Shown here in pieces: positions 1 to 8,732 of a stretch of DNA of 64,000 nt. Source of the stretch: Cognatishimia sp. MH4019 (lineage in GTDB: Bacteria; Pseudomonadota; Alphaproteobacteria; Rhodobacterales; Rhodobacteraceae); contig NZ_JAHTBL010000005.1 in the NCBI RefSeq assembly GCF_020177595.1, positions 62,001 to 126,000 of the forward strand, written 5' to 3'. The position numbers were made by a program, and so were the translations under genes. Position 1 is the stretch's first letter, and the number at the start of each line of letters is the position of its first letter. The notes under the pieces were generated by a model that was not told where the DNA came from, made no database searches, and saw nothing but the letters and a program-made list of their open reading frames with translations.

Positions 1-86
1 GCAGGGGTCAGCTCGCGAAACGCAGCTTCGGGGAGAGCTGCACGTAATTCGGCCTCAAGGGCCTTTGAAACGGGGGTCAAGGTCAT
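1..86 (-). CDS. N-terminal fragment, possible FAD-binding oxidase
   Basis: An ATG at 86 opens a reading frame that runs off the left edge without a stop, giving about 28 residues beginning MTLTPVSKALEAEL. The short amphipathic start, with an alternating Ala/Glu/Leu helix, resembles the N-terminus of GlcD or lactate dehydrogenase-type FAD-linked oxidases, but too little is present to be sure. The next gene on the same strand starts upstream at 948, and 37 bases separate its stop from this ATG, so the two could be co-transcribed. It could instead be any protein with a helical N-terminus. Confidence 0.45.
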   Translation of the reverse strand, partial: MTLTPVSKALEAELRAALPEAAFRELTP

Positions 87-123
87 AGACAGCTATCAAG
101 CACGCGCAGACCGAGTTGCCAAG

Positions 124-948
124 TCACTCGCGCGCATCCGCCAGCCACTCGGGCTGCAGAACAACCACCGTAGGCCGGTCCGGCAAGCTGCGTAGAGACA
201 CCTCCAAAGATGAACCCTCCCGCCGATCAATCGCAAATTCGGCGGCCATGCCGTCCAGAAAGCGCTCCAGATTGCTTTGTCCGAACCAGTGCATCGGGAT
301 CACCACAGACGAGCGCAGTCGTTGCAGCACATTGATCATCGCGGATTGGTCCATGGTAAAGCCGCCATCGACCGGCACCATCACCACATCAATCCGCCCC
401 AAAGCCGCATATTGCCCCACATCGGGCTCGTGGTGCAGATGCCCCAGATGGGCAATGCAAAGCCCCTCGACCTCGAAGACGAAGATCGAATTGCCATTCA
501 CCCGCGGCTCACCGTCGAACCGGCTGCGAATATCCGTATGGACATTGCGCACCAGCACATCCGAAAGCTCCAGATAGTGATCACGCGGTGCCTCTGCCGT
601 GCCCCACCCCTCCAGGACATGGGGAATTGCAGGATCGGGAAACGCAGTCCAGTGGGTCTCATGGGCGATATTCATCGTGACGACCTCTGGCAGGAAAGTC
701 GTCGCCCCCAAAAAGCCAGCATAGTCCGTCGCAATAGAGTGCCCGCCGGGCGTCTGGATCAGAAACGTCGCGTGATCGACATAGCGCAGCCGCACTGAAA
801 ACGCCGCCACCGGATCGGTAAAGCTGGCCAGTTGGACATATTCCAAACCATCCGTCGCATCCGCCAAAGCGATGCAATGGCTCGGCCTGCGATCTTGCGC
901 CGTAGCCGCACTGGCGATCAGGATCAAGGCAAAGGTCAGTCGGATCAT
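124..948 (-). CDS. MBL-fold metallohydrolase, exported
   Basis: This is a 274-residue protein of the metallo-beta-lactamase fold, closest in pattern to the UlaG-like group. I chose ATG 948 because AGGAGGTG lies just upstream and because the protein then begins with a signal peptide (about residues 1-18, ending ATAQ). Likely metal ligands are in AHETHW (95-100), HLGHLHH (167-173), PVDGG (193-197) and PMHWFG (218-223). The first motif lacks the usual HxHxDH aspartate, so metal binding may be altered. The substrate cannot be told. It stands 123 bases from the nuclease-like gene upstream and points towards the edge fragment. Confidence 0.8.
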   Translation of the reverse strand: MIRLTFALILIASAATAQDRRPSHCIALADATDGLEYVQLASFTDPVAAFSVRLRYVDHATFLIQTPGGHSIATDYAGFLGATTFLPEVVTMNIAHETHWTAFPDPAIPHVLEGWGTAEAPRDHYLELSDVLVRNVHTDIRSRFDGEPRVNGNSIFVFEVEGLCIAHLGHLHHEPDVGQYAALGRIDVVMVPVDGGFTMDQSAMINVLQRLRSSVVIPMHWFGQSNLERFLDGMAAEFAIDRREGSSLEVSLRSLPDRPTVVVLQPEWLADARE

Positions 949-1071
949 GGCAGCACCTCCTGGGCGTGAAGATAGCTCAGAGGCCCCCGCCGTCCCGAAA
1001 TTTGCGCCGGAGGCAACCCGCAAAAACGCAACCCATCGCGTTTGCCCAAAAAACAGACGGTTTATCCGGTT

Positions 1072-2082
1072 TCAAACCATCTCCATCACGTCGCCTTCGA
1101 TTTCCCATCCGGCGGCAGCAAAAAGCGGGACAAACTCGGACGGCACAAAGAGCCGATCCTCGAGGTTTTCAATCTCGAAATAGCGCTGCGGAGGGATCAA
1201 CCGCGCAGCGTCGCCAGACAGATCCATCACCCAACGCGACGGCACTGATCGCCTTGCAAGAAAGCGAAACTCGAACGCCTCAAACCCAATTGGCTTTGCG
1301 GGATCAAAGACCCCTCGCTCCGCGTCTCGTGACGCTCGCAGCGCCTCCCGCGCGGCCCGCAGGCTGGGCGCATTGTCCAGTATGATCTGCGGGTTTTCCG
1401 CCATGGCCGCAGCCTCTACCGGCGATCCGCGCGTCCGAAACGGATCGACATTCGGGAAGATGAAGTAGGGCGCCGCTAACCCCGTCTCCAGCAATCGCGC
1501 GTTATAGCTTGGCAGCCGCTCTGCGCGCGGAGTGTCAGGCTGATTGGGATGCACAAAGGCAAGCAAACGCCCGAACCCGTCCAGCGCATCATAGGCAAAG
1601 GCGAGGAAAAACTTCTCGCTCTGCAAAGCCGACTGATCGTTCAGAATAAGCGCCTCCAACGCGTCTTCCGCCGCCTCCGCATAGGTTTTGTGGGTTTCGG
1701 CGGCCTCTGGCCCGGCTTTGTCCTCCAGATAGGCTTGCAGGCGCGGATCAAGCCCCTCGATCGCGTCGAAGTCAGATCCAAACGGATCCGCCAAGAGCCG
1801 TTGAAATATCTCGGAATCCGTCGCGATGAACTGGCCTGTCTGGGGTGAGATCAGACTGCTTTCCGGCGTATCAATCCCCAGAAACCGGATCGGGAAGTTC
1901 GCGTCAGACGACACGTTCACCGTATCGCCGTCGCTCACGATCTGGCGGACCGAACCGTGCTTGGGCAGGCGGACCGTCTCGCCTTCAGATGTGGTTAACT
2001 CGCGGGTGCCGAAAAAGCCCTTTTGAAACCGCGCCGCTAGAAAGCCGGTCGCCCCGCCTATCTTGAAAATTGTGCGTGCCAT
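1072..2082 (-). CDS. Staphylococcal-nuclease-like (thermonuclease fold) protein
   Basis: The 336-residue product carries DGDTVNV (51-57) followed by PIRFLGIDTPES (64-75). This is the calcium-site and active-site signature of the SNase/thermonuclease family. GRLLAFV (171-177) sits where the second catalytic arginine normally is. A long insert of about 85 residues separates the two halves. No signal peptide is visible, unlike secreted nucleases, so it probably stays in the cytoplasm. ATG 2082 is preferred over an in-frame TTG at 2094 because GGAGG lies five bases upstream of it. The C-terminal 100 residues match nothing I recognise. Nuclease activity is inferred from the motifs only. Confidence 0.75.
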   Translation of the reverse strand: MARTIFKIGGATGFLAARFQKGFFGTRELTTSEGETVRLPKHGSVRQIVSDGDTVNVSSDANFPIRFLGIDTPESSLISPQTGQFIATDSEIFQRLLADPFGSDFDAIEGLDPRLQAYLEDKAGPEAAETHKTYAEAAEDALEALILNDQSALQSEKFFLAFAYDALDGFGRLLAFVHPNQPDTPRAERLPSYNARLLETGLAAPYFIFPNVDPFRTRGSPVEAAAMAENPQIILDNAPSLRAAREALRASRDAERGVFDPAKPIGFEAFEFRFLARRSVPSRWVMDLSGDAARLIPPQRYFEIENLEDRLFVPSEFVPLFAAAGWEIEGDVMEMV

Positions 2083-2174
2083 CTGTGCCTCCAAAGGTTG
2101 AGGCAGCGTATCACGCCCGTTATCTGCACATATGACAGCGTCAGCATTTTCACGTAGATTTAGCGAGGATACGC

Positions 2175-2759
2175 CTAGCCCGCGTCAGTTTTCCCGCGCC
2201 GATCCCCGCGCAAGTTCGCGTAAAGAACATGGTTCCGCCAGCGTCCATTGATCTGCAGATAGCTTTGCGCGACGCCTTCATATTTGAAGCCGCATTTCTC
2301 AAGCACCCCGCGCGAGGCCCTGTTTTCGGGCAAGCACGCCGCTTCGATCCGACTCAGATCCAGCTGGGTAAACCCATAATGCACCACCGCCTGAATAGCC
2401 TCGCGCATATAACCCTGCCGCGCATGCGCGGCACCGACCCAATATCCAAGCGTGCCCGCCTGAGCAGGCCCGCGACGCACGTTATCCAGAGTGATCGCGC
2501 CCAGCAGCGTTTCATCCTCGCGCCGGATCAAAAACAGCGGCACGGCAGAGCCGCTGGCAACCGAGCGTTGCGCCCAATAGACCCTATTTGTGAAGGACTT
2601 GCGGGACAGATGATCATCCGCCCAGCTTGGCTCCCACGGGGCCAGAAAGGTGCGGCTTTCACTGCGCAAAGCGGTCCAGAACCTGAAATCTGCATGGGTC
2701 GGCGGGCGCAGCGTCAAGCGCTCTGTCTCGATCCGAACCTTGCGCCGCCGTATCAGCAT
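2175..2759 (-). CDS. GNAT N-acetyltransferase, RimJ/RimL type
   Basis: This 194-residue acetyltransferase of the RimJ/RimL group transfers acetyl from acetyl-CoA, typically to a protein N-terminus or a small amine. It opens with the common ETERLTLRP strand, carries GYWVGAAHARQGYMREA (about 121-137) as the acetyl-CoA loop, and has PENRASRGVLEKCGF near 158-172, the usual GNAT motif B. Its ATG overlaps the stop of the M16 peptidase gene (TGATG), so translation is probably coupled, and it is the last gene of the cta-thrC-M16 run. The substrate is not known; a ribosomal protein is one option. Confidence 0.88.
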   Translation of the reverse strand: MLIRRRKVRIETERLTLRPPTHADFRFWTALRSESRTFLAPWEPSWADDHLSRKSFTNRVYWAQRSVASGSAVPLFLIRREDETLLGAITLDNVRRGPAQAGTLGYWVGAAHARQGYMREAIQAVVHYGFTQLDLSRIEAACLPENRASRGVLEKCGFKYEGVAQSYLQINGRWRNHVLYANLRGDRRGKTDAG

Positions 2760-4021
2760 CAGGCTGCCAGCCGTTCGCGCAGAGCCTCCAAGCTCGGCGC
2801 CTGATCCACCGGACCGTAAAGCGCCAAAGCCGAACCCGCGTTCCGTGCCAGATGCGCTGCGTAGTCTTTGACATCGCCTGTCGTGACCGCATCCACGCGG
2901 GCCACGATCTCCTCCAGTTCGGGTACCCTGCCCCAGATCGACACCATCCGCGCCAGACGTTCGGCGCGCGCGGACGGGCTTTCAAGACCCATCAACATGC
3001 CTGCTTTCATCTGCGCGCGGGCCCGGCCCACCTCTTCGGGGGACATGTCATCGGCAGCCCGCTTCAACTCGTCCATGGTGATATGGGCCAGTTCCCCAAT
3101 CTGGTCGGCGCTGGTGCCCGCATAGATCGTGGTTAAGCCGGTGTCGGCGTAAGCGCCCGCCTGCGCAAAGATCGTGTAGCAGAGCCCGCGCTTCTCGCGC
3201 ACTTCTTGAAATAGCCTGGAGGACATACCGCCGCCAAAAGCGGTCGCGAAAATTTGCGCGGTATAAATCGCCGGATCGCGGTAATCCGGCCCTTCAAGGG
3301 CCAGCGCGAAATGCACTTGCTCAAGGTCCTTGACCTCGCGCCGTTCGCCGCCTGTAAAGGCCGCGGCTTGGGGTGTGAACTCCGCCACCGCTTCAAGATG
3401 CCCGAACAGCTTTTCAGCCTCCGCCACAAGGCTCGCGTGATCGACCGCGCCCGCAGCGGCCAAGATCATCTGGTTCGGTCCGTAATGCTCGGCCACAAAG
3501 CCCGACAGATCAGCACGGCCAAAGCTGCGCACCCGTTCGCTTGGCCCAAGGATCGTGCGGCCAAGAGGTTGTTCGGGATAGGCGACCTCTTGCAGCCAGT
3601 CGAACACGATATCGTCCGGCGTATCCAGCGCCTGTCCGATCTCTTGCAGGATCACGCCGCGCTCAACCTCGATCTCGGCCTCGTCAAAGACGGGGTTCAG
3701 CAGGATATCCGCGATCACATCCAGCGCCAGCGGCACGTCATTGGCCAGAACGCGGGCGTAATAGGCCGTCATCTCGCGCGAAGTGTAGGCGTTGATGTAG
3801 CCGCCGACATCCTCGATTTCCTCGGCGATCTGCAAAGGCGTGCGCCGTTCGGTTCCCTTGAACGCCATATGCTCGAGGAAATGGGCAATGCCGTTCTGTT
3901 CAATCCGCTCATGGCGGCCACCCGCATTGACCCAAACCCCGATGGATGCCGATTGCAGCCCCGGCATCTGTTCGGTCACGATGCGAAACCCGTTGGAGAG
4001 TGTGTGTATCTCGACTGTCAC
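2759..4021 (-). CDS. M16 family zinc peptidase
   Basis: This 420-residue protein is related to mitochondrial processing peptidase beta and to bacterial PqqL/YmxG-type peptidases. The inverted zinc motif HFLEH lies at residues 47-51, with a third likely ligand at Glu127 in ERGVILQEI. The usual two-halved M16 body follows, with a C-terminal half near 190-400 containing EVREKRGLCYT. There is no signal peptide, so cytoplasmic action on peptides is likely. The ATG overlaps the thrC stop (ATGA), and thrC-M16 adjacency is usual in Rhodobacterales. Full length for the family. Confidence 0.92.
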   Translation of the reverse strand: MTVEIHTLSNGFRIVTEQMPGLQSASIGVWVNAGGRHERIEQNGIAHFLEHMAFKGTERRTPLQIAEEIEDVGGYINAYTSREMTAYYARVLANDVPLALDVIADILLNPVFDEAEIEVERGVILQEIGQALDTPDDIVFDWLQEVAYPEQPLGRTILGPSERVRSFGRADLSGFVAEHYGPNQMILAAAGAVDHASLVAEAEKLFGHLEAVAEFTPQAAAFTGGERREVKDLEQVHFALALEGPDYRDPAIYTAQIFATAFGGGMSSRLFQEVREKRGLCYTIFAQAGAYADTGLTTIYAGTSADQIGELAHITMDELKRAADDMSPEEVGRARAQMKAGMLMGLESPSARAERLARMVSIWGRVPELEEIVARVDAVTTGDVKDYAAHLARNAGSALALYGPVDQAPSLEALRERLAA

Positions 4022-5406
4022 GCTTTGATCCGGTCCCTGATGATCGACTGGATTTCCGGCAGACCTCCGGCCACTTCGGTCATCCGTTCCGACCGGTCAT
4101 AAAGGTCTGCCATGCGGCTGGGCAAGGGGGGCCGTGCGCCCATGGCGGCTTCCACAGCGTCGGGGAATTTTGCCGGATGCGCTGTGGCCAGCGTGATCAT
4201 CGGCGTGGCACTCAGATGCGCCTCGGCCACATGCACTCCGATGGCGCTGTGCGGACACAGGATTTCGTTCATCGTCTTATGCGCCCGCGTGATCGTGGCC
4301 GATGTTTCCTCTTCCGAAGCCCGCCCCGACGCAAACGTCTCGCGTAGGCTTTCCAACGCACCTTGAGAGACCGTGAACTGACCGGTTTCCTTCAACTCAT
4401 CCATCTGCGCTTTCACAGCCGCACCATCGCGCCCATAGGCATCGAACAGCGCGCGTTCAAAGTTGGACGACACTTGAATATCCATCGACGGGCTGATCGA
4501 GGGCGTCACCCCTTCTGTTTTGTAAACACCGGTTTTCAGGCAGCGATCCAGAATGTCGTTCTGGTTCGTAGCAACCACAAGCTTTTCAATCGGCAGCCCC
4601 ATGCGCCGCGCGATATAGCCTGCGAAGATATCGCCGAAATTACCCGTCGGCACGGTGAAGCTGATCGCGCGATCCGGCGCGCCAAGGCTCACAGCAGAGG
4701 TGAAATAATAAACAACCTGCGCCAGCACCCGCGCCCAGTTGATCGAGTTTACACCCGCCAGTCGCACCCCATCGCGGAAGTCGAAATCGTTGAACATGTC
4801 CTTCACGGCGGCCTGACAGGTGTCAAAGTCGCCCTCAACTGCCAACGCATGCACGTTGGCTTCCGACGGCGTCGTCATCTGGCGGCGCTGCACTTCGGAG
4901 ACCCGGCCCTTGGGAAACAGGATGAACACATCCACCGCATCCAGCCCACGAAACGCTTCAATCGCCGCCGATCCGGTATCGCCCGACGTCGCGCCCACAA
5001 TCGTCACACGCTCGCCCGAGCGGGTCAAAGCCGCCTCAAAGAGCTGACCGATCAGCTGCATCGCGAAGTCTTTGAAGGCCAGCGTCGGCCCGTGGAACAG
5101 CTCTAGCAGATAGTGGTTCTGCCCGATCTGCACCAAAGGTGCGCGGGCATCATGGCCGAAGCCCGCATAGGAGCGGGCGATGATGTCGGTGAACTCCGCA
5201 TCGGTGAACGTGTCGCCGATGAAAGGCCGCATGATGCGGTAGGCGACCTCTTCATAGGACAGGCCGCGCAGCGCCTTGATATCAGCCGCACTGATCGTCG
5301 GGATTTCCTCTGGCACGTAAAGGCCGCCATCGCGGGCCAGACCGGTCAGCATCGCCTCCTCAAAGCTTAAAACAGGCGCGGTGCCGCGGGTCGAAATATA
5401 GCGCAT
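4018..5406 (-). CDS. thrC: Threonine synthase
   Basis: Threonine synthase converts O-phosphohomoserine to threonine, the last step of threonine synthesis, using pyridoxal phosphate. The 462-residue protein begins MRYISTRG, the standard start for this family. An upstream in-frame start at 5451 would add a tail running into surf1 and is rejected. The PLP lysine is Lys112 in LAFKDFAMQ, and SGDTGSAA and the phosphate-binding GNFGD loop are present. It follows surf1 by seven bases and overlaps the M16 peptidase gene, so it is transcribed as part of the oxidase operon. That joining is common in this group and implies no functional link. Confidence 0.97.
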   Translation of the reverse strand: MRYISTRGTAPVLSFEEAMLTGLARDGGLYVPEEIPTISAADIKALRGLSYEEVAYRIMRPFIGDTFTDAEFTDIIARSYAGFGHDARAPLVQIGQNHYLLELFHGPTLAFKDFAMQLIGQLFEAALTRSGERVTIVGATSGDTGSAAIEAFRGLDAVDVFILFPKGRVSEVQRRQMTTPSEANVHALAVEGDFDTCQAAVKDMFNDFDFRDGVRLAGVNSINWARVLAQVVYYFTSAVSLGAPDRAISFTVPTGNFGDIFAGYIARRMGLPIEKLVVATNQNDILDRCLKTGVYKTEGVTPSISPSMDIQVSSNFERALFDAYGRDGAAVKAQMDELKETGQFTVSQGALESLRETFASGRASEEETSATITRAHKTMNEILCPHSAIGVHVAEAHLSATPMITLATAHPAKFPDAVEAAMGARPPLPSRMADLYDRSERMTEVAGGLPEIQSIIRDRIKA

Positions 5407-5413
5407 TGTCGTC

Positions 5414-6088
5414 TTAGCCTTTCGTCGTCGTCCGCCTGATACGCGAGACAAGAAACGCTGTCATCCCCAACCAGACGACAGCCAGCGAAAACCACGTAAT
5501 CGCATAGTTCAGGTGATCGTTCGGGATCGCGCTGCTGTCTACCGGCAAGGGCGTCACAGAGGGGTCCGTTTGCGTCGCCGCAATCACCAAAAGCGGTTCG
5601 GTGTCCAGCGCTTCCGCCAATGTCGGCACGTCACGTGAGAACCAAATATTGGCGTCCAGATCATTATCGGGCGTGTAGCTGTCGATCTCGTCAGGCCAGT
5701 GCAGATTGCCGCGGATCGTGACCTCTCCGGTCGGCCGGGCAGCGTCTTTGGCATCCAGCGGGATAAAGCCCTGATCCAGCAGGACGCGGCGCCCTTGGGT
5801 CTCGAACGGGACAATCAGACGATAGCCGGGGCCGACCCGCTTGACCGACACCAGCACCGGAATTTCGGGCCGCCCAATCGTCCCGGTAAGTTCAACTGGT
5901 GCATAGCGATCCGCCTCTGGGTCTGCGTCGATCGGCAGCGCAATCGCAGGACCGCTGATCTGCGCGTCGATCTCCGCCAAAACGCCCTGTTTCCACTCCA
6001 GCCGCTGCATCTGCCACACACCGAGCGACACCAGAATGGCCGCACCGATAAAGCCCAGCAGCAATGGAAAGATAAGACGAGCCGTCAT
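5414..6088 (-). CDS. surf1: SURF1 cytochrome oxidase assembly protein
   Basis: The 224-residue protein has two membrane segments, one near residues 5-24 and one near 193-213, enclosing a periplasmic domain. GVWQMQRLEWK just after the first segment and the terminal NYAITWFSLA segment are typical of SURF1/Shy1. These proteins help insert haem a into subunit I of aa3-type cytochrome c oxidase. It lies directly downstream of subunit III, separated by a spacer that holds a hairpin, and seven bases before thrC. The size is normal for bacterial SURF1. Confidence 0.94.
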   Translation of the reverse strand: MTARLIFPLLLGFIGAAILVSLGVWQMQRLEWKQGVLAEIDAQISGPAIALPIDADPEADRYAPVELTGTIGRPEIPVLVSVKRVGPGYRLIVPFETQGRRVLLDQGFIPLDAKDAARPTGEVTIRGNLHWPDEIDSYTPDNDLDANIWFSRDVPTLAEALDTEPLLVIAATQTDPSVTPLPVDSSAIPNDHLNYAITWFSLAVVWLGMTAFLVSRIRRTTTKG

Positions 6089-6102
6089 GATGTCCCCAAG
6101 TG

Positions 6103-6131
6103 AAAAGCGCGGAAGCTGAGCCTCCGCGCCT
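6103..6131 (-). terminator. Intercistronic hairpin between ctaE and surf1
   Basis: On the minus strand a perfect 7-bp stem (GCGCGGA with TCCGCGC, arms at 6107-6113 and 6123-6129) is followed by TTTTC. It lies 27 bases after the ctaE stop. It could act as a partial terminator or RNA-stability element that lowers expression of surf1 and thrC relative to the oxidase genes. Confidence 0.5.
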
Positions 6132-6157
6132 TTGAAAATGTATCGTCGGTGAGAGGC

Positions 6158-6961
6158 TTATATGCCCCAGATATAGACGGCTGCGAACAGGAACAACCAG
6201 ACCACATCGACGAAGTGCCAGTACCAGGCGGCCGCTTCAAAGCCCACGTGCTTTTCAGCGGTGAAATGCCCCTTGCGCACCCGCAGGTAACACACGAACA
6301 GGAAGATCGTCCCGATGATGACGTGAAGGCCATGGAAGCCCGTCGCCATGAAGAAGTTCGAGAAGAACTTGTCGCCACCAAAGGTCCAGTCCTGCTCGAC
6401 CAGCAGATAGCGGTACTCATAGGCTTGCAGGAAGGTAAAGAAGATACCCAGCAAGACACCGATCAGCAGGCCCCACTCAACATCCTTGCGGCTTTCGTTA
6501 TGCACCAGCGCGTGATGCGCCCAAGTGACGGCACAGCCCGACAGGAGCAGCACCAACGTGTTGATCAGCGGCAGGTGGAAGGCATCGACCTGATAGAACT
6601 CAGGCGCCACATAGGTGGAGCCGATATATTCGTCCATCGGATAAAGCGCGTGCTTGAAGAACGACCAAAACCATGCCGCAAAGAACATGACCTCGGACAT
6701 CACAAACAGGATGAAACCGTAGCGCAGGCCGATGCGCACCGCAGGCGTATGATCGCCCTGTTGGCTTTCAGTCACCACGTCCGACCACCAGCCGAACATG
6801 ACGTAAAGCACAGCGACAAAGCCCATCAGGAACATCCACGGGCCAGAGCCGTGCATCCACAAAACAGCCCCGAAGAGCATGACGAAGGCCCCAACTGACG
6901 CAATCAGCGGCCACGCTGAGGGGTTCAGGATGTGGTAATCGTGGTTCTTAGCATGTGCCAT
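6158..6961 (-). CDS. ctaE: Cytochrome c oxidase subunit III
   Basis: Subunit III of the aa3-type oxidase, 267 residues, with about seven membrane helices. It starts [18 protein letters not shown], the usual alphaproteobacterial start, and contains [15 protein letters not shown], with the conserved glutamate that binds lipid or helps proton uptake, and the late [11 protein letters not shown] helix. The protein stabilises the catalytic core in the inner membrane. It follows ctaG by 21 bases and precedes surf1. Subunit I (ctaD) is not in the window, which is normal for this group, where it sits elsewhere in the chromosome. Confidence 0.97.
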   Translation of the reverse strand: MAHAKNHDYHILNPSAWPLIASVGAFVMLFGAVLWMHGSGPWMFLMGFVAVLYVMFGWWSDVVTESQQGDHTPAVRIGLRYGFILFVMSEVMFFAAWFWSFFKHALYPMDEYIGSTYVAPEFYQVDAFHLPLINTLVLLLSGCAVTWAHHALVHNESRKDVEWGLLIGVLLGIFFTFLQAYEYRYLLVEQDWTFGGDKFFSNFFMATGFHGLHVIIGTIFLFVCYLRVRKGHFTAEKHVGFEAAAWYWHFVDVVWLFLFAAVYIWGI

Positions 6962-6982
6962 GGTCTGTTCCCTGGTCCTTGA

Positions 6983-7561
6983 TTAGTTCACGGCCCCGTC
7001 CGAGGGGACCGTCAGCTGAGCTGTGTCCTCGGGGAGGTCAATTTCGTAGAATGTATATGAGAGCGTGATGTGCTTGGCGAATTTCGCTTCACGGTCATCG
7101 ACGATTTCGGGGTCCACGAAGAAGGTGACGGGCATCGTCACGCGCTCTCCGGGTTGCAGGATTTGTTCCTCAAAGCAGAAACACTGGATCTTGCTGAAGA
7201 AAGCACCCGCAGCGTAAGGTGCCACGTTATAGGCGGCAGAGCCTGCTACGGGGCGATCTGTGGGGTTATAGGCCTCGTAAAAGGCCAGACCGGTCTCTCC
7301 GATCCGCACTTCCATCTCGCGTTGCACGGGCTTGAATTCCCACGGCATGTCACGCTCGAGCGATGCGTCAAAGCGGATCTTGATGGTCTGATCCAGGATC
7401 GTGTCGCTGCCGCTTTCTGCCACATTGGTCGCCCCGCCATAGCCTGTGACCCGGCAGAACCAATCGTAAAGCGGGACAGAGGCCCAGGCGAGCCCGCCCA
7501 TCAGCACCACGACGCCCACAGTCTGGGCGAGTGTCTTTTGTTTGCCTTCCAGTCCCAGCAT
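6983..7561 (-). CDS. ctaG: CtaG/Cox11 copper chaperone for cytochrome oxidase
   Basis: This Cox11-family protein delivers copper to the CuB site of subunit I. It has 192 residues, one membrane anchor (about 12-30), a cysteine just after it (C36 in WFCRVTG) and a periplasmic domain with the copper-binding pair in QCFCFEEQ (C127 and C129). LPVTFFVDPE is represented here as MPVTFFVDPE. Its start codon overlaps the stop of the preceding small ORF (ATGA), so the two are translationally coupled. Length and motifs are complete. Confidence 0.96.
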   Translation of the reverse strand: MLGLEGKQKTLAQTVGVVVLMGGLAWASVPLYDWFCRVTGYGGATNVAESGSDTILDQTIKIRFDASLERDMPWEFKPVQREMEVRIGETGLAFYEAYNPTDRPVAGSAAYNVAPYAAGAFFSKIQCFCFEEQILQPGERVTMPVTFFVDPEIVDDREAKFAKHITLSYTFYEIDLPEDTAQLTVPSDGAVN

Positions 7562-7749
7562 CAGTTGCCCTCCTGCGGGATCATATGGGGGCGGGCCACA
7601 TGATCGAAGCCTTCAAGCGGCTGCCCCGTGGTGACTTTGACAACGGTCAGGCCGAACACGATGCCGATCAACGCGACCAACACGACGGCCAATGAGACGT
7701 TCCGCCCAAAGCGGCGGGTATGCAATTCGTGATCTTTCGAAAACGCCAT
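7561..7749 (-). CDS. Small single-span membrane protein of the cta operon (CoxF-like)
   Basis: A 62-residue protein with one membrane helix (about residues 18-40) preceded by a basic N-terminus, so the C-terminal tail probably faces the periplasm. It overlaps ctaB by one base and ctaG by four, which makes it a translated part of the oxidase assembly operon. Small proteins of similar size and place are known between ctaB and ctaG in other alphaproteobacteria and are sometimes called CoxF. The function is not established; a part in oxidase assembly is inferred from position. Confidence 0.8.
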   Translation of the reverse strand: MAFSKDHELHTRRFGRNVSLAVVLVALIGIVFGLTVVKVTTGQPLEGFDHVARPHMIPQEGN

Positions 7750-8684
7750 TACCAGCCTCCCATTCCGAAGGGTGCAAGCGCCGGTTTCACCAGCAGCGCC
7801 CCGAAATGCAGGAACAGATAAAGCAGCGAAAACTTAAAGAACGCTTTCTCGGTCTTATAGTGATCGGCTTCGGCCTGCGCTTCATCCCGGCGCCAGATTT
7901 CGAACGCGCCTTTGATGAACCATGCGTTCAGCGCAATCGCGATTGTCAGATAGATCGGCCCGGCAATGGCCGTAAAGCCAAGACCCACCGCGACCGGGGC
8001 CAGCAACAGCGTGTAGACCAGCAGATGGTTGCGCGTGGTGCGACGGCCATGGGTGACGGTCAACATCGGCACGCCCGCATCGTCGTAATCGGACTTCATA
8101 AACAGCGCCAAGGCCCAGAAATGCGGCGGCGTCCACATGAAGATGATCGCGAACATCAGCACCGATTCCAGCGAAACGTCACCGGTGACAATCGCCCAGC
8201 CGATCATCGGAGGGAACGCGCCTGCAGCGCCACCGATCACGATGTTTTGCGGGGTCGAGCGTTTCAACCACATCGAATAGACGACAGCATAAAAGAAGAT
8301 CGTGAAGGCCAGCAGCCCAGCGGCCAACGCGTTCGTTGCCAGCCATAGCAAGACAACCGAAAAACCAGACAGCGCCAACCCCACAGCCAGCGCATCATTC
8401 GGCGTGACCTTCCCCGCGGGAATAGGCCGCTTTTGCGTGCGGCGCATGATACGGTCGATATCCGCATCCCACCACATATTCAGCGCGCCCGAAGCGCCTG
8501 CCCCGATGGCGACAAACAGAATGCCGCAAAAGGCAATAAACGGATGGATCGAGCCCGGCGCGACCAGAAGGCCCACCAATGCGGTGAAGATCACCAGTGA
8601 CATCACACGGGGCTTGAGCAGCGCGAAGAAGTCGCTGAACTGCGCCTCTCCGGTCTCTGGCTTGTTGATGCTCGTGTCGCTCAT
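7749..8684 (-). CDS. ctaB: Protoheme IX farnesyltransferase (heme O synthase)
   Basis: CtaB/CyoE adds a farnesyl chain to protohaem to make haem O, the precursor of haem A of the aa3 oxidase. The 311-residue protein has about nine membrane helices and the UbiA-superfamily motif NMWWDADIDRIMRRTQKRP (69-87), with its metal-binding aspartates. It lies 48 bases after ctaC and overlaps the next small ORF. The gene order ctaC-ctaB-small ORF-ctaG-ctaE matches Paracoccus and Rhodobacter. Confidence 0.97.
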   Translation of the reverse strand: MSDTSINKPETGEAQFSDFFALLKPRVMSLVIFTALVGLLVAPGSIHPFIAFCGILFVAIGAGASGALNMWWDADIDRIMRRTQKRPIPAGKVTPNDALAVGLALSGFSVVLLWLATNALAAGLLAFTIFFYAVVYSMWLKRSTPQNIVIGGAAGAFPPMIGWAIVTGDVSLESVLMFAIIFMWTPPHFWALALFMKSDYDDAGVPMLTVTHGRRTTRNHLLVYTLLLAPVAVGLGFTAIAGPIYLTIAIALNAWFIKGAFEIWRRDEAQAEADHYKTEKAFFKFSLLYLFLHFGALLVKPALAPFGMGGW

Positions 8685-8732
8685 ATCGCTCCCTTAGCGA
8701 AAGGGGGCAGGTCGGCCCTGCCCCATCCAGAT

